From Bacteroidales bacterium (lineage in GTDB: Bacteria; Bacteroidota; Bacteroidia; Bacteroidales; UBA10428): 64,000 nucleotides of DNA. The position numbers and the translations under genes are program-made. Below, piece by piece: positions 8,581-16,691 of this stretch (positions are counted from its first letter, which is position 1; the number at the start of each line of letters is the position of its first letter). Below the pieces are notes generated by a model. The model did not search any database and was not told where the DNA came from. It worked only from the letters and a program-made list of their open reading frames with translations. Location of the stretch: assembly GCA_016931575.1 (NCBI GenBank), contig JAFGEO010000079.1, forward strand, positions 1 to 64,000, given 5' to 3'.

Positions 8581-9765
8581 TCATTGTACTTCAGGTTCAT
8601 TCTCATCAGGCTCCCTTCCCGTTATAGCCTCATAAATCCGGGTTGGAACAGGAGGGCATCCCTTAACATAAATTCCCTTTTCCTTGTTTAAGCGGGTACA
8701 GTTTCCAACGAAAATAGTACCCTCTTCCGCATCTGTAACTCCTTTACCAATTGCTATATGGAATTTTCCATCGTGCAGCAAATACTGGGACATGTCGTCC
8801 TTGAAGCGCTTCAGAAAAAGCATTAAGGTAGACAGACAGGCGCTGCAGGATTCTTTATCATAGATTTGTACGTTATCAAATTCCAGGGATATATTGGTTG
8901 GCGGAACCCGGTAGGGAACCACGAACTTCCGGAAATCTGCGGGCCTTACCTCATAGGCCTCCGGCTCAAATGGCATTTCCAGTCGCTCTGAAATAAGCCG
9001 GAGGTGGGGAATGTCAGCCGGGTTCAGTCCCATCAGGAGGCATCCGTAAATGTCTGCTCCCATCGGGTGCCAGGAAGCCACGCAAAAATCTGAATGGATA
9101 GCTTCCCCTCCCGAAGGGCCCAGTCCTTCCATCCCAATATAGCCGTCAATAACCGTCATGTCGGGCAGCAGAATGCTTGCCAGGTCGGAAATGGCTGAAT
9201 CAAGGGTTTTCTCCGGATATTCCTTATCCATGTATTCTACCTGGTGGTACCTGACCTTTTCATGATTGTACAGGCATCCCTTCATGTTCTTGATTCCGAG
9301 GGTCACACCGGTATGCATGTGGGTTTTTGCTACCGGAACCGAGACCAGGATGTCATACTCATAGATCGGGGAACAGATGAGGGTGCTGCTTAACACCCTG
9401 CCATTCTCAATGTCCTTTTTAATCGGTTTGTGGGCGTCAAAATCGATCAGCCCGACTCCATATTTTTCCGCCACATCCGTAACGCCGCCTTTTTTAAAGG
9501 CTTCCATGGTGTCGATACCGACCAGGGGGCTCTCACCAATCGCAATGTGTGAAGCTCCTGCGTTCTTCATCGACTCAATCACGGCAGCAATGGCATCGGG
9601 ATGGGTATTATAGCCTTTACCAATGGATGCCGCCCTTCCGATATTAGGCTTTATCAATACCGACTTTCCCTGTATGGGCGTGAGATCTATTTGAGACAGG
9701 GCATCCATAACGTTTTGAAATGCCCCCTTCTTCCCTGAAATACTAACCACCTCTCTGCGATTCAT
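8581..9765 (-). CDS. DUF362 domain-containing protein
   Basis: A 394-residue DUF362 family protein. The N-terminal half shows the family pattern: VLIKPNIGRAASIGKGYNTH, then HPDAIAAVIESMKNAGASHI and IAIGESPLVGIDTMEAFKKG, then SVPVAKTHMHTGVTLGIKNM. The C-terminal part has several cysteines (ESCSACLSTL, VGNCTRL, VKGCPPVP). Four or so well-spaced cysteines could hold a metal, but a standard ferredoxin CxxCxxCxxxC is not visible. Some DUF362 proteins are fused to ferredoxin domains and have been suggested to act in redox chemistry; no reaction is established. It is monocistronic as far as spacing shows. Confidence 0.8.
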   Translation of the reverse strand: MNRREVVSISGKKGAFQNVMDALSQIDLTPIQGKSVLIKPNIGRAASIGKGYNTHPDAIAAVIESMKNAGASHIAIGESPLVGIDTMEAFKKGGVTDVAEKYGVGLIDFDAHKPIKKDIENGRVLSSTLICSPIYEYDILVSVPVAKTHMHTGVTLGIKNMKGCLYNHEKVRYHQVEYMDKEYPEKTLDSAISDLASILLPDMTVIDGYIGMEGLGPSGGEAIHSDFCVASWHPMGADIYGCLLMGLNPADIPHLRLISERLEMPFEPEAYEVRPADFRKFVVPYRVPPTNISLEFDNVQIYDKESCSACLSTLMLFLKRFKDDMSQYLLHDGKFHIAIGKGVTDAEEGTIFVGNCTRLNKEKGIYVKGCPPVPTRIYEAITGREPDENEPEVQ

Positions 9766-10184
9766 GGGCGCAAGTTATCAATTTTCAAAAAATAAAAGCG
9801 GGGAGGGCTGGCTGATTTTTTTTGGAATGGGTATAAAACAGCGCCAGAGCAAGTCCTCAGAAACCTGATAAAAGCCCTGCTAAATTTCTCGCAGATTTCC
9901 GCAGATAAAAACGCGTGAATCACACAGATGGCTGTGTGCAATGCTTCAGCTGTTGGGTCCCCGGTGGTTTGTTGCAGGTATTCATGCTGATGAAGTGCGA
10001 TTCCTTCTACCTTGTGCCTTCAGCCGCACAAGTTGCGACTTAAAACTTGCCACTTGTCCTATACCACATCCCTCCTGATCCTAAAAAAGCTTTCTTTAAC
10101 ACTCCTTTAACAATTTTCTGAGTTCCGGCATGTTTTTTGACAACCTGGATAGTGTATTTTCGTAGAACGAAAAAATGTAACGGC
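9766..10184. other. Intergenic region with repeat remnant and hairpin
   Basis: No gene is visible. The stretch TCGCAGATTTCCGCAGAT (9889-9906) contains GCAGATtt(c)cGCAGAT, a short direct repeat of a type often seen between genes in Bacteroidota. A perfect 7-bp hairpin, CACACAG-ATGG-CTGTGTG, sits at 9921-9938. A possible promoter for the downstream DUF1573 gene is formed by TTTG at 10136-10139 and TATTTTCG at 10155-10162, one mismatch from consensus and with short spacing. Confidence 0.4.
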
Positions 10185-10565
10185 ATGAAAAAAGTTCTTT
10201 TTCTGATGTGTGTGATGAGCATGGTGTTTACTGCCGCCCGCACGGGGGATGCTCCTTCCGCTACAATTGAGTGGGGCATGACAAGCATTGATTTTGGCGA
10301 AATCGAGTATAATAAACCCATTACTGCTGAATTTGTGTTTAAAAATCCAGGAATGATGCCGTTGATGATTACCGACGTGAAACCCTCCTGCGGATGCACG
10401 GTGGCCGATTTTCCAAAGGAACCGATCATGTCAGGAAAGGGCGGGGTAATCAAGGTAACCTTCGACGCTAAAGAAGAAGGCTACTTTGCAAAGACCATCA
10501 ACGTCTATAGTAATGCGCAGGGGGGGATGACCAAGCTCTATATTGAGGGGATTGTTGTGAAGTAA
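10185..10565 (+). CDS. DUF1573 domain-containing exported protein
   Basis: A 126-residue secreted protein of the DUF1573 family, abundant in Bacteroidota. I start at the ATG at 10185, which gives a signal peptide (MKKVLFLMCVMSMVFTAA); the longer frame from 10137 adds residues unlike any secretion signal. The mature part is an immunoglobulin-like beta sandwich with the family signature IDFGEIEYNKPITAEFVFKN followed by VKPSCGCTVADFPK. The paired cysteines in CGC are conserved in the family. No molecular function is established. It is convergent with the cotH-type gene. Confidence 0.85.
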   Translation: MKKVLFLMCVMSMVFTAARTGDAPSATIEWGMTSIDFGEIEYNKPITAEFVFKNPGMMPLMITDVKPSCGCTVADFPKEPIMSGKGGVIKVTFDAKEEGYFAKTINVYSNAQGGMTKLYIEGIVVK

Positions 10566-10623
10566 TGCCCGGATCTTCTCACAAAAAAATCTGAATCTGT
10601 TTTCCGGGAAACTAAACAATTCC

Positions 10624-12165
10624 TTAAAGGGAGGTGAAGAATTCGTCCATGAAATCGTAGCGCCGCTGATACCAATCTTTGAGGTACGACAGTTCCCCGC
10701 TGAGGTTTAGTTCGCATTCCGGCCACCGGTTAATTTCCCTCTCCATGGCTCCTGAAGCTTCAAGAAATTCTCCGTAGGCATCAATCCGTTTGTTAATATT
10801 TTCAGGGGAATAAATTCCTGCCTTCAACTGCTCCCACCTGTCCTGCAGCCTGGGTACCATCTCTCCTGGATTCAGGTCAAAGAGTCTCATGTAAAATACA
10901 TTCCTGAGGATACCTTCCTCCGATTCCTCTTCTGCCAGCCAGCTTCTTCCCCAGGTGGCATCCAGGTCCCATGGAAGGTGATAGAATTTGGATTCTGCAT
11001 CGTATTTTGCCATGATCACATTCTTGCCGTAGTTATCGGTTGCTTTGATCATGTTGATGTAGATCAGGTAATCGATCAGGTTATCCCGGTCAGTCATCTG
11101 AAAGATCTGCGATTGAAATTCCTCGTCATCGGAATTGATCACAAAACTGACAAAGTCGTAGAGGGGCTGCCATACTTCAGCCCGCGGCTCTTTCGGGTAT
11201 TTAAGTTCCCAGCCTCCCCAAATGTAGCTGTCATGGGTTTCCACAATTCCGACATATCGTGTATTCTCATCCCATCCTTCAGACTTGTACAGGTATCCCG
11301 CATTGCCCTCTTCCGTTGATCTGATTTGCAGGCGCTTACGGTCGAACCTTTCGGATAGCCTGTAAAGCCCGATGTATTGGCCTTTCAGGAAGACTTCGAC
11401 ATAGCCCCCATGGCAGCTCATGCTTTTGTCTGCGTTCACGTTCGGGGTTTCCAGCTGCAGGTCGTTCCAGATATCCCACGAGATGGCATTTCTAAAACGT
11501 GCTTTATCAACATACATCGCGTCGAGGATCCAGTCATCATCTGCAAGGAGGTTGAAAAAACTGACATCACGGTGCCCTGATTCATACATATCGTCCCAGA
11601 ATTCGATCCCGTACGAAAGTTTAGGATTTCCCATAGCTGATCCTCCACGGTATTCAATGCCCATATAGCAGGAAATCATACCACCCTGATCCGGTGCACG
11701 TGACACGGAGGTCCAGGACAGGCTTTTGGGTTCATTTTTGATACTCTCTTCAGGATAGATCTGAATGACGGGGAGAGGGCTAAAATGCAACTGATACGTC
11801 TCAATGGTTCCGTCTTCCATACGAATTTCTACCGGGTAAGCTTTGCTGAAGCTGATATCTTCGAAGTGGTAACTATTGTTCAGCTTCAGGTCATTTCCTT
11901 CGATCCGGACAATTTCAACGGGTTTACACCGGATTTCTACCTCAAGATCTTCTACATTCAACGAACCTACGGTATATAGCAGGAAGTTCGATGCAGTATC
12001 GACCCCCACTTCAACATTGTTGAAGCTAATCAGGTAATTATACCTTGTGGTGTTTTCGGAAGGCATGTAGACTTCCTCATAACAGGAGGACAGGACTGCC
12101 AACAGGAGGAGGGACCACAGGCTGTACTTTATTTCACGCTGTTTAAAAATCATAGGAATAGCCAA
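10624..12165 (-). CDS. CotH-type protein kinase family lipoprotein
   Basis: A 513-residue lipoprotein related to spore coat kinase CotH, which phosphorylates secreted proteins with ATP. The signal ends in a lipobox (LLLLAVLSSC, Cys near residue 28). Family motifs are visible: SFFNLLADDDWILDAMYVDK, FRNAISWDIW, GQYIGLYRLSERFDRKRL, GYLYKSEGWDE, and the metal-binding LPWDLDATWGRSWL, where D-L-D corresponds to the D-x-D of CotH. It is the last gene of a three-gene exported set and overlaps the DUF2490 gene by 23 bp; a second ATG at 12153 would reduce this to 11 bp. Kinase activity is inferred from family; the substrate may be one of its two neighbours. Confidence 0.82.
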   Translation of the reverse strand: MAIPMIFKQREIKYSLWSLLLLAVLSSCYEEVYMPSENTTRYNYLISFNNVEVGVDTASNFLLYTVGSLNVEDLEVEIRCKPVEIVRIEGNDLKLNNSYHFEDISFSKAYPVEIRMEDGTIETYQLHFSPLPVIQIYPEESIKNEPKSLSWTSVSRAPDQGGMISCYMGIEYRGGSAMGNPKLSYGIEFWDDMYESGHRDVSFFNLLADDDWILDAMYVDKARFRNAISWDIWNDLQLETPNVNADKSMSCHGGYVEVFLKGQYIGLYRLSERFDRKRLQIRSTEEGNAGYLYKSEGWDENTRYVGIVETHDSYIWGGWELKYPKEPRAEVWQPLYDFVSFVINSDDEEFQSQIFQMTDRDNLIDYLIYINMIKATDNYGKNVIMAKYDAESKFYHLPWDLDATWGRSWLAEEESEEGILRNVFYMRLFDLNPGEMVPRLQDRWEQLKAGIYSPENINKRIDAYGEFLEASGAMEREINRWPECELNLSGELSYLKDWYQRRYDFMDEFFTSL

Positions 12166-12829
12166 TGCCCAGTGTATAATAAATATAAGGAACCGGCATG
12201 CTCAACTCGCGGTCGATACGATAGAAGCCTTTGATAGCCCCAAATTTCTTCAGATTGTAGCGAACTCCAATACCTGTCTTTAATTTCGTAGGGAAAGGGT
12301 AATTACTGGCAAGCCGGCCATATAGTTCAGAGAAAAGGTAGGGTGTGAACTTTGATTTCCGGATATCATATTTCATTAACAGCCGGTTGCGCAGAATATT
12401 TTTTGGAGTCGCCCCGCTTTCATAGAGAAAGAAGTCGTCATCCACATTTTGATATCGGGCACGGTATTCCAGGGTAAAACGACTTAAAACATGTTTCAGT
12501 TCTACGTCTGCCAGGTAACGTTGCCTCCATTCATGGCTTCCATCCGACTTCTGGTTTAATGCCACACGGTACCCGGCACCCACCTGAAGGAAATCAAAAA
12601 TTTCAAATGAGCCATACAGATCAAAATCCAGTTCATCGATTCGTGTGGCATCTTTCTCGAGCTTCAGGGTGGTCTCAAACTCAACGTCCCATCGCTTTCC
12701 AAACGATTTCTCAATGCCCAGTCCTGTATATAGCCTGAGATCACGGATCACCTTATAATCCTGTGCCTGGGTAAATAAACCTGGGAGGAGGGATAGTATG
12801 AGAAGAAAAATTTTCGTTGAGAATTTCAT
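12143..12829 (-). CDS. DUF2490 family outer-membrane protein
   Basis: A 228-residue protein with a signal peptide (MKFSTKIFLLILSLLPGLFTQAQ). The rest alternates hydrophobic and polar residues in Tyr- and Arg-rich strands (LGIEKSFGKRWDVEFETTLK, RFTLEYRARYQN) and ends with YTLGIGYSYDF, the terminal aromatic typical of outer-membrane beta-barrels. This matches the DUF2490 family. It lies 10 bp after the beta-helix lipoprotein gene and overlaps the CotH-type gene, so the three are probably co-expressed and work at the cell surface. Confidence 0.8.
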   Translation of the reverse strand: MKFSTKIFLLILSLLPGLFTQAQDYKVIRDLRLYTGLGIEKSFGKRWDVEFETTLKLEKDATRIDELDFDLYGSFEIFDFLQVGAGYRVALNQKSDGSHEWRQRYLADVELKHVLSRFTLEYRARYQNVDDDFFLYESGATPKNILRNRLLMKYDIRKSKFTPYLFSELYGRLASNYPFPTKLKTGIGVRYNLKKFGAIKGFYRIDRELSMPVPYIYYTLGIGYSYDF

Positions 12830-12839
12830 GCAGAAAATT

Positions 12840-13610
12840 TCAAAGTTTTAATACTACAAGTTCAGGATAATTGGGATCAGCGACCGATACAACAACATTT
12901 TCAAGATGCATATTCTCTGTCCTGGGCGTGCAGTTATTACGGATCATATTCCAGACCTCCCGGACATTATACAGTCGGTAGGTAGTATCCACAAATAGTT
13001 GTCCTTCAACCGATGAATAGTCATAATTATCTCCGTACCGGATTCCGATCCCGTTGTTTTCAAACCTGCAATCAGTGACCCATTCAGTATGGTTCGGACT
13101 GCTGTACCCCAGCTCCAGCCCCTGACCGCAATTTTTAAACTTACAGTGCGCAAAGGTATAAATTTTTTCCACATCGTTTGAACCGGAGAGTGCCGCTCCT
13201 TCATGGAAGCAGGCTTCAAACAGGGAGTTCGTGACGCTTACCGTACCACCTTTACCGCCGCCGGAATCAAGGCCATCGTTTTTGGTGAACATGAATTTGA
13301 GGCTGTCGTTGCTTACAGTTGACTGATCGATGTAAAGCGCATCATTATCTGTATCCTGGTAAACACTGCCATCGTCCGGGAAATCAGTGAATATGCTGTT
13401 CTTTATGGTGGTAGTCGAATAGTTCAGCTGGCCACCGGTCATTGCGCGCTGGACGAGTACAGATTCCAGTTGCAGACGCGAATTCACAGGATAGTCTGTT
13501 TTTGTCTTCAGCTCACTTAGATTAATGCAGCCTTCCCCGGAACATTCACCGATCTCAGTTTCCCTTGTACAGCTGATAATCAGGAGTGAAAATAAAAACA
13601 GGTTCATCAA
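12840..13610 (-). CDS. Lipoprotein with right-handed beta-helix-like repeats
   Basis: A 256-residue protein with a very short lipoprotein signal (MMNLFLFSLLIISC, Cys at 14). The body contains the short strand-turn pattern of parallel beta-helix proteins: TIKNSIFTDFPDDGS, DQSTVSNDSLKFMF, VTNSLFEACFHEG, FAHCKFKNCGQG, VTDCRFENNGIGI, with Asn and Cys ladders. Such folds bind or cleave polysaccharides or form surface scaffolds. A catalytic site is not recognisable. In many CotH-encoding bacteria such repeat domains occur close to CotH, so it may be a structural partner or a kinase substrate. First gene of the operon. Confidence 0.65.
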   Translation of the reverse strand: MMNLFLFSLLIISCTRETEIGECSGEGCINLSELKTKTDYPVNSRLQLESVLVQRAMTGGQLNYSTTTIKNSIFTDFPDDGSVYQDTDNDALYIDQSTVSNDSLKFMFTKNDGLDSGGGKGGTVSVTNSLFEACFHEGAALSGSNDVEKIYTFAHCKFKNCGQGLELGYSSPNHTEWVTDCRFENNGIGIRYGDNYDYSSVEGQLFVDTTYRLYNVREVWNMIRNNCTPRTENMHLENVVVSVADPNYPELVVLKL

Positions 13611-13915
13611 ATGAAGTTTTATAAATCTGTCTGAATTAGAAATCTTTACTAAGGTGCAAAGACTCAGGATTCTGTTCGTGCAGCCTCACGCGTAATGGCT
13701 GCTGCAAATATAGCAATATTGTCTTTACATAATTGCTGGCATGCGGGTCACAAAATAGCTGTCTATTCTACTTCAAAGATAACCCGGCTTTCTGTCAATT
13801 ATTGTCTGGCAGCAGCTTGTCATTGCCCCCCGATGATTTCTTATATCCAGAAACACAGTACTGAGATTTTGCATTCCGCGCGTTCCATTTTCCTAAAAAA
13901 CACTATTTTTAAATT
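13611..13915. other. Divergent intergenic region with promoter candidate
   Basis: This 305-bp stretch separates the leftward CotH operon from the rightward acyltransferase gene. No gene is visible in it. A perfect minus-strand -7 box, TATATTTG, lies at 13705-13712, some 95 bp upstream of the beta-helix gene. A near match on the plus strand (TATTTTTA) ends only a few bases before the acyltransferase ATG. Confidence 0.4.
13705..13712 (-). promoter_or_regulatory. -7 promoter box for the CotH operon
   Basis: Exact TATATTTG on the minus strand, pointing toward the beta-helix lipoprotein gene and implying a leader of about 90 nt. The -33 element is not clear. Confidence 0.4.
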
Positions 13916-14713
13916 ATGAAGACATCGAAGGAACTGACGACCAATTGGAGGAAAGTTGCATCGACCATTTACAAGAAACCCGTAGATTCCAAGATATTCG
14001 GGGAAGTAGAGATCGATGTTACCCACCTGGAAAATTTTATTTCAGAACAGCGCAGGAAGGGTTTGAAAGTAACTATGACCCATGTATTCCTTCTGATCAT
14101 GGCCCGCGGACTCAGGACGGAGGCTCCGGAGCTTAATGCTTTTTTCAGACGTGGCAGGATCGTTCCACGTCCATCCATCGATGCTGCGGTAAGCATCCTT
14201 CAGGCCGACGGTGGTATGGGATCTGTCCTGGTGCATCATGCCGATCAGCTTAACCTCGAGCAGGCGGTGGAAGTGCTGGGTGAAGGAATCCAGAGTTCCC
14301 GCAGGAGCGATGAGAAAGGGCTCAACCAGAAAAAGAATATCCTTACTGCTGTACCCTGGCCCTTCAGGAACTGGGTTTTCAAGCTATATACCACCTTAAC
14401 CTTTAAGTGGGGACTGTCCCTGCCATTTTTGGGTACCTCTCCGAACTCTTTTGGTTCCTTTGTACTCACCAACATCGGAAGTATTGGGCTGGATAAGGGT
14501 TTTCCGGCACTAATGCCCAGCTCGAATGTATCCTTTGTGCTCGTCATGGGTGGCGTATCCAAAAAGCCATGGGTCGTTAATGATGAAATTGTGATCCGGC
14601 GGATCATGAGCCTGACCACTGTGATCGATCACCGCATTGCCGATGCCTCCCATGGAGGGAAAATGTTCCGCTATGTAAAGCATATTTTACAACATCCGGA
14701 AGAGTTGTTGTAG
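13916..14713 (+). CDS. Stand-alone 2-oxo acid dehydrogenase acyltransferase (E2 catalytic) domain protein
   Basis: A 265-residue protein covering only the catalytic domain of dihydrolipoamide acyltransferases (chloramphenicol acetyltransferase fold). It has the active-site VIDHRIADASHGGKMF, with H239 matching the DHRxxDG catalytic histidine, and GSFVLTNIGSIGLDKGFPAL before it. There is no lipoyl domain and no E1-binding domain, and no E1 or E3 gene is near. It must therefore use either a free acyl-CoA or a lipoyl protein made elsewhere. Short homologues of this kind are found in several phyla, with unknown substrate. Family is certain, reaction is inferred. Confidence 0.85.
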   Translation: MKTSKELTTNWRKVASTIYKKPVDSKIFGEVEIDVTHLENFISEQRRKGLKVTMTHVFLLIMARGLRTEAPELNAFFRRGRIVPRPSIDAAVSILQADGGMGSVLVHHADQLNLEQAVEVLGEGIQSSRRSDEKGLNQKKNILTAVPWPFRNWVFKLYTTLTFKWGLSLPFLGTSPNSFGSFVLTNIGSIGLDKGFPALMPSSNVSFVLVMGGVSKKPWVVNDEIVIRRIMSLTTVIDHRIADASHGGKMFRYVKHILQHPEELL

Positions 14714-14849
14714 AATATGCAGGATCTATCCTGAGAGGCATTGAGGCCGGAACCAGGCGTGGGAAAATTAAATCCGCGAAAGAATTATGGCTTTGTACTG
14801 AGTACTGTAATTTTCTGATGTTTTTATGGATAAAATCAGAAAGTCTGGC

Positions 14850-16052
14850 TTAGGTATTCGCAGGATTATTGATTCTCCTGATCGAACGCACAACAAGAAT
14901 ATTATACAGGCTTAACAGCACCACCAGGATTATTACTCCCAGGAGCAGGATCCAGTTACGGTTCACCTCGATAAAGAAGTTGTTGATCACTTTATTTACG
15001 TAGTAATTTCTGATGACTAGTCCGGCAAGGCTTGCTGCTATCAGTGAGATCCCGGTGAAGGAGCTGATCACGATCTGGTAGAACCTGGCAATTTGTTTAT
15101 TTCCATACCCGATATAGTAAAGGTTCAGGATAGTTTCCTTATGCTTTTCAAACATCAGGTTGATGCTAAGCAGGATAAATGCGAAGGAGAGGACAACAAT
15201 TGTCAGCGCAATGAAAAATATGAATGCCAATGCCGATTTAAAGATAAAAACCAGCTTGCTGAATTCAAGTCGGTCCTCATTGATGAAGTAGTCCCGTGCC
15301 TTAAAAAAGCGCATGATACGCTCGTCGGTGGGATCCGTGAACTCGATCAGCAGCCGGCTTGCTGAGCTTTGCCGGCTTATGCCGTAAGATTCATTGGCCC
15401 AGTTGAGGAAATCCTGCGGGACGAGTATTGAATTGATCTTGTTGGAAAATCCCACAATATTTCCTGAGAATGGTTTGCTTCTTCCTTCGATCCAGATCTT
15501 AAGCGGGGCACTGGTGGCCATAAGCTTAGAGATTACCGGCAGTCCTTTGCTTTGAGCATATCCGAAATTATATAGTTGGAGGTAGTCTTCCGGAATGATG
15601 ATCGGAATGAAATTGCTTTTTTGGTCCCATTTCCAGGATTCAGGCTTAACATCGAGGTATTCATCGGGGATACTCTCAAAGAAAAGTTCGGTTCCGATCC
15701 TTCCCATTTGCTGCTGGTCGATCTCGACACGGATCTGGAACCTGGCATGGTTAAAGAGGGCTACCTTCCTGATAAAAGGTTGCTCTTCAAGCTCACGGAT
15801 CTCATTCGACGTAAAATACACGGTTTTTTTACTGTCAACGGCCTCACCGTCGAGGGCATGAACAATGCTTACCTGCTTGCTGAGCACCGCAGTGTTTTTG
15901 TTGAAGAGTTCAGTGTTTTTTACCAGCAATGGCTGCAGGTCGAGGTAAAACTGAATCGTGATCAGGATGATGGCAACTCCGATAAACAGGGTAAAGGCAT
16001 AGCCCAATATTTGAACCGGTAAAAGTGTTTTACGTTGGAGTTTCCAGAGCAT
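14850..16052 (-). CDS. FtsX/MacB-like ABC transporter permease
   Basis: A 400-residue membrane protein with the FtsX-like layout: one N-terminal helix (GYAFTLFIGVAIILITIQFY, residues about 17-36), a large periplasmic domain to about residue 270, then three helices (ALAFIFFIALTIVVLSFAFI, a second near residue 325, and NWILLLGVIILVVLLSLYN). Permeases of this topology drive mechanical work in the periplasm or lipoprotein release rather than ordinary uptake. The start lies 2 bp after the ATPase stop codon, so the two are one transporter. A downstream substrate cannot be read from the sequence. Confidence 0.82.
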   Translation of the reverse strand: MLWKLQRKTLLPVQILGYAFTLFIGVAIILITIQFYLDLQPLLVKNTELFNKNTAVLSKQVSIVHALDGEAVDSKKTVYFTSNEIRELEEQPFIRKVALFNHARFQIRVEIDQQQMGRIGTELFFESIPDEYLDVKPESWKWDQKSNFIPIIIPEDYLQLYNFGYAQSKGLPVISKLMATSAPLKIWIEGRSKPFSGNIVGFSNKINSILVPQDFLNWANESYGISRQSSASRLLIEFTDPTDERIMRFFKARDYFINEDRLEFSKLVFIFKSALAFIFFIALTIVVLSFAFILLSINLMFEKHKETILNLYYIGYGNKQIARFYQIVISSFTGISLIAASLAGLVIRNYYVNKVINNFFIEVNRNWILLLGVIILVVLLSLYNILVVRSIRRINNPANT

Positions 16053-16054
16053 GA

Positions 16055-16687
16055 TCAGAGATTGAGAATTTTATCGTAATCAAAATAATAGGAGCTTTCC
16101 AGAGAGGTCAGGATCAATCCGGCCTGCTGCTTTTTAAGCTCTTCATCAATCAGGGAGGTCATGATCCTGATGTTTTCGTTATCGAGATGGCTAAATGGCT
16201 CGTCCAGCAGCAGGAAGCTGAAAGGCTGGCACAATGCCCTGAGTATAGCCACGCGTTGGCGCTGTCCGATGGAAAGTTTCTGTACCAGGGAATCTCTGCG
16301 GTGTCCCAGGTTGACACGTTCAACCATCCCGTCGATTTCCTCCCGCGAACGGTAATGGGTGAGCTTGTTCTTCAGTTCAATATTTTCGGTTAGGGTAAGC
16401 CCGGGGAAGAGCTTAAAATCCTGGAAGGCATAGCTTAACTTTGTCTGTTTCAGGTCTACGGGATCCCGGAGTTCAAAGTCAGCGCTATAGCTGATCTGCC
16501 CATCATAGTGCAGGTTCGATCCATAGATAAAATTTAGCACGGATGATTTGCCCTTTCCTGATTGTGCCCGGATGAGATACCTTCCGGGCTTTTCGAAAAC
16601 GATTTCCTGCTTAAGAAAAATGTCAGAATCCCCAATTTCGGACTCTGACATGTATCTGGGTTTAAGTTTGTTGATGCGTATTTTCAT
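16055..16687 (-). CDS. ABC transporter ATP-binding protein with altered H-loop
   Basis: A 210-residue ATPase of the MacB/LolD/FtsE type. Walker A reads AQSGKGKSS (the first Gly is Ala), the signature is KLSIGQRQRVAILRAL, Walker B is FLLLDEPFSHLD. Where the H-loop histidine is expected, after the D-loop, the text is GLILTSLESSYYF with no His (T-H is replaced by T-S). Together with the Walker A change this points to slow or altered ATP hydrolysis, or a dedicated subfamily. It sits between the DUF4836 lipoprotein gene (4 bp upstream) and its permease (2 bp downstream). Confidence 0.85.
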   Translation of the reverse strand: MKIRINKLKPRYMSESEIGDSDIFLKQEIVFEKPGRYLIRAQSGKGKSSVLNFIYGSNLHYDGQISYSADFELRDPVDLKQTKLSYAFQDFKLFPGLTLTENIELKNKLTHYRSREEIDGMVERVNLGHRRDSLVQKLSIGQRQRVAILRALCQPFSFLLLDEPFSHLDNENIRIMTSLIDEELKKQQAGLILTSLESSYYFDYDKILNL

Positions 16688-16691
16688 AAAC

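Noticed and set aside
10568..10608. CCCGGA and TCCGGG arms as a terminator between the DUF1573 and CotH genes
   Set aside because: Six-base arms with a 29-nt loop and no T-run are too weak to support.
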